Assembly (NCBI GenBank): GCA_039111635.1
Contig: JBCAQO010000011.1
Span: 558,001-622,000, forward strand
Reading direction: 5' to 3'
Origin: Heterobasidion occidentale
Taxonomy: Eukaryota > Basidiomycota > Agaricomycetes > Russulales > Bondarzewiaceae
DNA: 64,000 bases
Position numbers and translations under genes: made by a program. This document shows, piece by piece, positions 60,632-64,000 of this stretch. The first letter of the stretch is position 1, and every line of letters begins with the position of its first letter. Under the pieces are notes generated by a model. That model worked only from the letters and a program-made list of their open reading frames with translations. It was not told where the DNA came from and made no database searches.

Positions 60632-63271
60632 ATATGATCACGCTTGCATTGTTATCGTCAACAATCCCCAAAGAGCAGACGAGTAGTCCAGTTGCGAGAT
60701 CAAAGTAAGTTCAGTCAGCCACATCAAAGTAAAGTTCAGCTGAACAAAGTTGGCTCACCGAGCAGGAAGATTTGCGAGGAGGGTGAAATGTGAGAAGCCT
60801 ATTTAGGATTCAACGCCCGCTTTCTCCGCAAACTGTGGCGCCGGATCAGCTCTAATTTACAAGACAGGAGGCTGAACTACCCCTCACAATACTTGTCAGC
60901 AGCGCAGTTCGAGGTTCTATGAGGGATAATGCAATATTCGGAGGCTTGTACGACGTTAGGAGGGGTGGAAAGAAACAGTGGGTGTAGCAGCGTGCCACGT
61001 GTTTATGACCTGATTCGTCAATATCAGCCACATATTCAGCCACCTTCAGCCACCGGGCACTCCGGCCGGTGGCTGCGAGCTTCGGCATCGATCAACCTTC
61101 GTCCGTCTGCCGTTTGTAGTCTTTAATCGTAAAACACAAACCAAATATTCTATGCGCACACATCACGGCTTCGACCATCATTGCGCCCTCGCTTGGAACC
61201 CAGATTCTGTCAGTCCTCAACGGTTTGGTCACGGGATGTTACTGCATAACAGTAAAGTCGCTCTGACGTATCAATACTCACAGCTCACAGCGCTCACAGC
61301 TCATTCGTTTGTGAAGTCATGACCTCGGATTCATGCCATTCCCAACACAGCCCATTGTTTGACCCGCTGAGCAGCCTAATCATATACCTCGGGGGTCAAA
61401 GGCCTAGAGTTGATGTGTGAGACCATCCATACGGCAATAGTGTTCATCATCGCCGTACAAACATTCTCAATCAGCCTCGGACAATGCACCGCGAGGCACG
61501 TCATGTCGCCCAGCGCCTTTACCAGAGGCTAGCCCGGACGTAGCGCCGTCTGATCTCTCGTCTTGAACGTTGTTTAAGGTTGTCGGATATGGAGAAAGGT
61601 AGGAGGTACGCTCGAGTCGGGGCTCGCACTCTTGTCTTTACCCCACGCTCTGATGAATGTATAGGCACAGTTTGGTTTCTAGACCAACCATCGTGTCTCC
61701 AAACAGCCTCTTGTTCTCAACAATCTCTGCGCTTTCACAAAGTGCTCCGAGGTGCATACCTGGTCTCTAGTAGCTGATGAGTCATGCGCCATCCTCTGGG
61801 ATGATGCATCATCTGCTCTTTGAGCGCGGACCACATAGATCCGGCGAAGGTTCTTCCGAGATCCTCGCTTGGTACGTGTACCTTTTATTATTTAATTGTC
61901 GTCTCGCAGGCCATGTCTAGACATGCCTTAACTTCGATTCTGTTCAGTGCCCCAGAGTGCCCCTCGATCCTATGTACGGTCCGACGGTTGTTCCAGAGGA
62001 GAAACTCAACTAGCCATTCTCTTTCGGACGTGGGTTTTTGATGGATATACACGTCGTGACCGAGGCACATAGTTAAATTCTTCTCCACCCGTTCTCAACG
62101 CGCCGACACGCTAGTCCACTTAAATCCCGGACACAATTACGTGTGAAGGTGTCTGGTCAAATTTCTCGTGAGGGAGCTTTTTGCCGGACTCCTTCAAAAA
62201 TAGACGCCACGATGTTCTTGACGATTGCCCGATACAGGTTCAGGACAGTGTAAGTCCCCGTGCTAAGTTTGGCTCAATGTCCTTTCTCTGCCCTGTTCCA
62301 CTGTATGCTGCGGCTTCGCTGATATTCAATTATTTCCTTTCGGGACAAAGCGTTAATCAGATCAGGCGACCTCGGCATGCTCTACTTGAAACATATATCA
62401 TTGATCCACGGACGGGTGAGGAGATAACACGGACGGGATGGGCAAGACTACCGAGTTCTCCGAATCATACTTGAGCTCATGAATACTGTATTAGGCAACA
62501 AAGACCCGCTTGTCAGGGAACACGAAATATCTCGAAAACGCCGATCCTCGTGTTCAGTGGCGAAAGGTCGCCAATGTCATTACCACTGGAAGCGCTCATC
62601 TGCAGTACGGAATGATGGAGGTCGGCTATGCAAACGAGCTCAAAGCACTGAAAAGCCCTTTGCTTACTACTGTATCAGGTAGTCAAGCAGCGAGACATCA
62701 TCAGCAATCAGTTTTTCTCATAGAAACACTGTTTTGCCAGGATCTTGACAGCACCCCCTTAAATTTCTCCCACGATTCGCGGTTGGCGCTACGGTTCCCG
62801 CGACTGAATCCTCAGTTCTCATCCAACTCAGGGACGGAACACACTCGCACTTTCTGCACCTTGAATATCGCGGGATGCCACATAATCTATGCCCTGACAG
62901 AGTGGTCCCTGAGCAGGAGGACATCTGACAGCGCGAATTGCAGGGAAGCGCTTTACACATTTTGACAGCAGCGCTTATGGAATACGGACGTTGGCACCTA
63001 TGCGAGCTCTATTCGCGAATGTGCCGCCTGCAGCATCGGAGGCGCCGCGATCGGTGTTCCACCCATTCATACCTATTCACGTTGGCCGATGGCTTCGATG
63101 CAATCTAGGGTCAATCTGGTGCGGTCGGACGGCCTCCGCATTCCAAACTGTGACAGCTCTCCGGAACTGATGTCTCTGGCATCTATTTTTTACGCAGCCC
63201 AGTGATGCTTAAAAGCGGCCTGGCTTTGAAACGGTCTATCAGCATCTCGCTGTATACACACGCCGCAGACG
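60632..63271. other. Long intergenic region with one weak coding candidate
   Basis: The first part is the upstream region of the WOPR gene. The only stretch with protein-like character is on plus at about 62510-62690 (YLENADPRVQWRKVANVITT, then AHLQYGMMEVGYANELKALK). It could be an exon or remnant of a metabolic gene. I could not assign a family or join exons around it, so no gene is called. Confidence 0.3.
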
Positions 63272-64000
63272 ATGGTTGCCTTCAACCGACCCCGAACAGC
63301 TCTAACTCTGTCTCTCATTCCTGTTCGTGCAGTCTTTCTGTTCATTGCGCATGTCTATCAGTCTAACTGTCAGCTATGCCAGTTTGTTTCAGCCGTCCAT
63401 GTTCCCCATAACCTTTTCAATCACAAACGACAAAATGAGGTGGTCCCGAATGACCTTCCTAGCAATTGGACCTTCCAAGGATGTTTCACGTTCGTATTCA
63501 AATTGATTCTGCAATAATCCTCTCTTAATGCCGATTGGTTCATTCGGTCCTCAGAGACAATCCTGGCGCTCGTACGCTTACGTCCGCGAGTTTCGTCAGC
63601 ACGGACAACATGACGGTGGAGGCCTGTGTCAGTTTTTGCCACACGCAATCTTTCATCTATGCAGGTGTCGAGTTTGCTCAGGAATGCTGTATGTTCGATT
63701 TATATTTTCAGATGGTCTCAGCATATGCCGACCATGCTACATAGACTGCGGGGACATTCTTTCGAACGGTGGAACTAATGCGACACTTTCCGACTGTAAT
63801 GCCCCATGTACTGGTAACGCCACGGAAACGTGCGGCGCTGGGGGCCGTCTTGATCTTTTCTGGAGTGGCGCCCAGCCTCCTCCTCCACCTACAAGCCCTG
63901 AAAATGTCGGACTTTGGCACTCCCTCGGCTGCTGGAAGTGGGTATCCATTTACCTGACTGTATCCAAAAAAATGCTAATGCTCGCATATATGTAGTGATT
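63272..64000 (+). CDS. WSC-domain protein, truncated by the window end
   Basis: This is a secreted or surface protein with a WSC domain, a cysteine-rich putative carbohydrate-binding fold. The likely start MVAFNRPRTALTLSLIPV reads as a signal peptide with an intron close by. Then WTFQGCFT joins through an intron (acceptor near 63555) to DNPGARTLTSASF, VEACVSFCHTQSFIYAGVEF and AQECYCGDILSNGGTNATLS, CNAPCTGNATETCGAGGRLD, a complete WSC pattern. The Tyr-Cys-Gly join (ECYCG) crosses an intron ending near 63744. A Pro-rich linker and the start of a second repeat (SLGCW) follow before the window ends, so the 3' part is missing. Confidence 0.8.

Noticed and set aside
1..64000. CRISPR arrays, bacterial operons or prophage
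   Set aside because: No regularly spaced direct repeats or prokaryotic gene features occur; gene structure is eukaryotic throughout.

Overview
The window is nuclear DNA of an agaricomycete-type basidiomycete. The signs are dense genes split by many introns of about 50-70 nt, two 7TM families typical of mushroom-forming fungi (DUF6533- and DUF6534-like), a WOPR (Gti1/Pac2) regulator, fungal wall enzymes (GH5, GH45, Kre6/Skn1-type GH16, WSC), and an intron-containing tRNA-Glu. All gene models were built by hand from reading frames and GT-AG (a few GC-AG) junctions, so exon edges are approximate except where given to the base.

Layout. 1-5.6 kb: a frame-broken GH5 hydrolase, a DUF6534-like membrane protein and an unassigned coding stretch. 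6.5-10 kb: PSF1 (GINS complex) and a p47/Shp1 SEP-UBX cofactor of Cdc48, both on minus. 10.4-12.3 kb: an AMID/FSP1-like oxidoreductase with frame breaks. 12.34-13.05 kb: a MITE-like element. 13.3-19.7 kb: an F-box/RCC1-repeat protein, a broken GH45 endoglucanase and the SMC5/6 subunit NSE3. 20-28.8 kb, all minus: PI-specific phospholipase C, a DUF6533-type 7TM protein and an APC-superfamily permease. 30-34.3 kb, minus: a PIN-domain protein and an LCHN/DENND11-like DENN protein, then a tRNA-Glu. 34.8-52.6 kb: two tandem copies of a divergent pair made of a Kre6/Skn1-like GH16 protein (minus) and a membrane GT2 polysaccharide synthase (plus). 53-60.6 kb, minus: SAC3 (TREX-2) with FG repeats, and a WOPR regulator. 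63.3 kb to the end: the start of a WSC-domain protein.

The most interesting region is the duplicated Kre6-GT2 module. Its two copies are offset by about 9.2 kb and share a divergent spacer of about 2.6 kb. Kre6/Skn1 proteins are needed for beta-1,6-glucan, so a stable pair with a putative processive GT2 synthase is a candidate wall-polymer system. Both Kre6-like genes contain the same 7-nt microexon.

A second theme is frame damage. GH5, GH45, the AMID-like gene, the F-box/RCC1 gene and one GT2 copy carry base losses in conserved motifs. I found no break in PSF1, SHP1, NSE3, PLC, the permease, LCHN, both Kre6 genes, SAC3 or the WOPR gene. Real gene decay and uncorrected sequencing deletions both remain possible.
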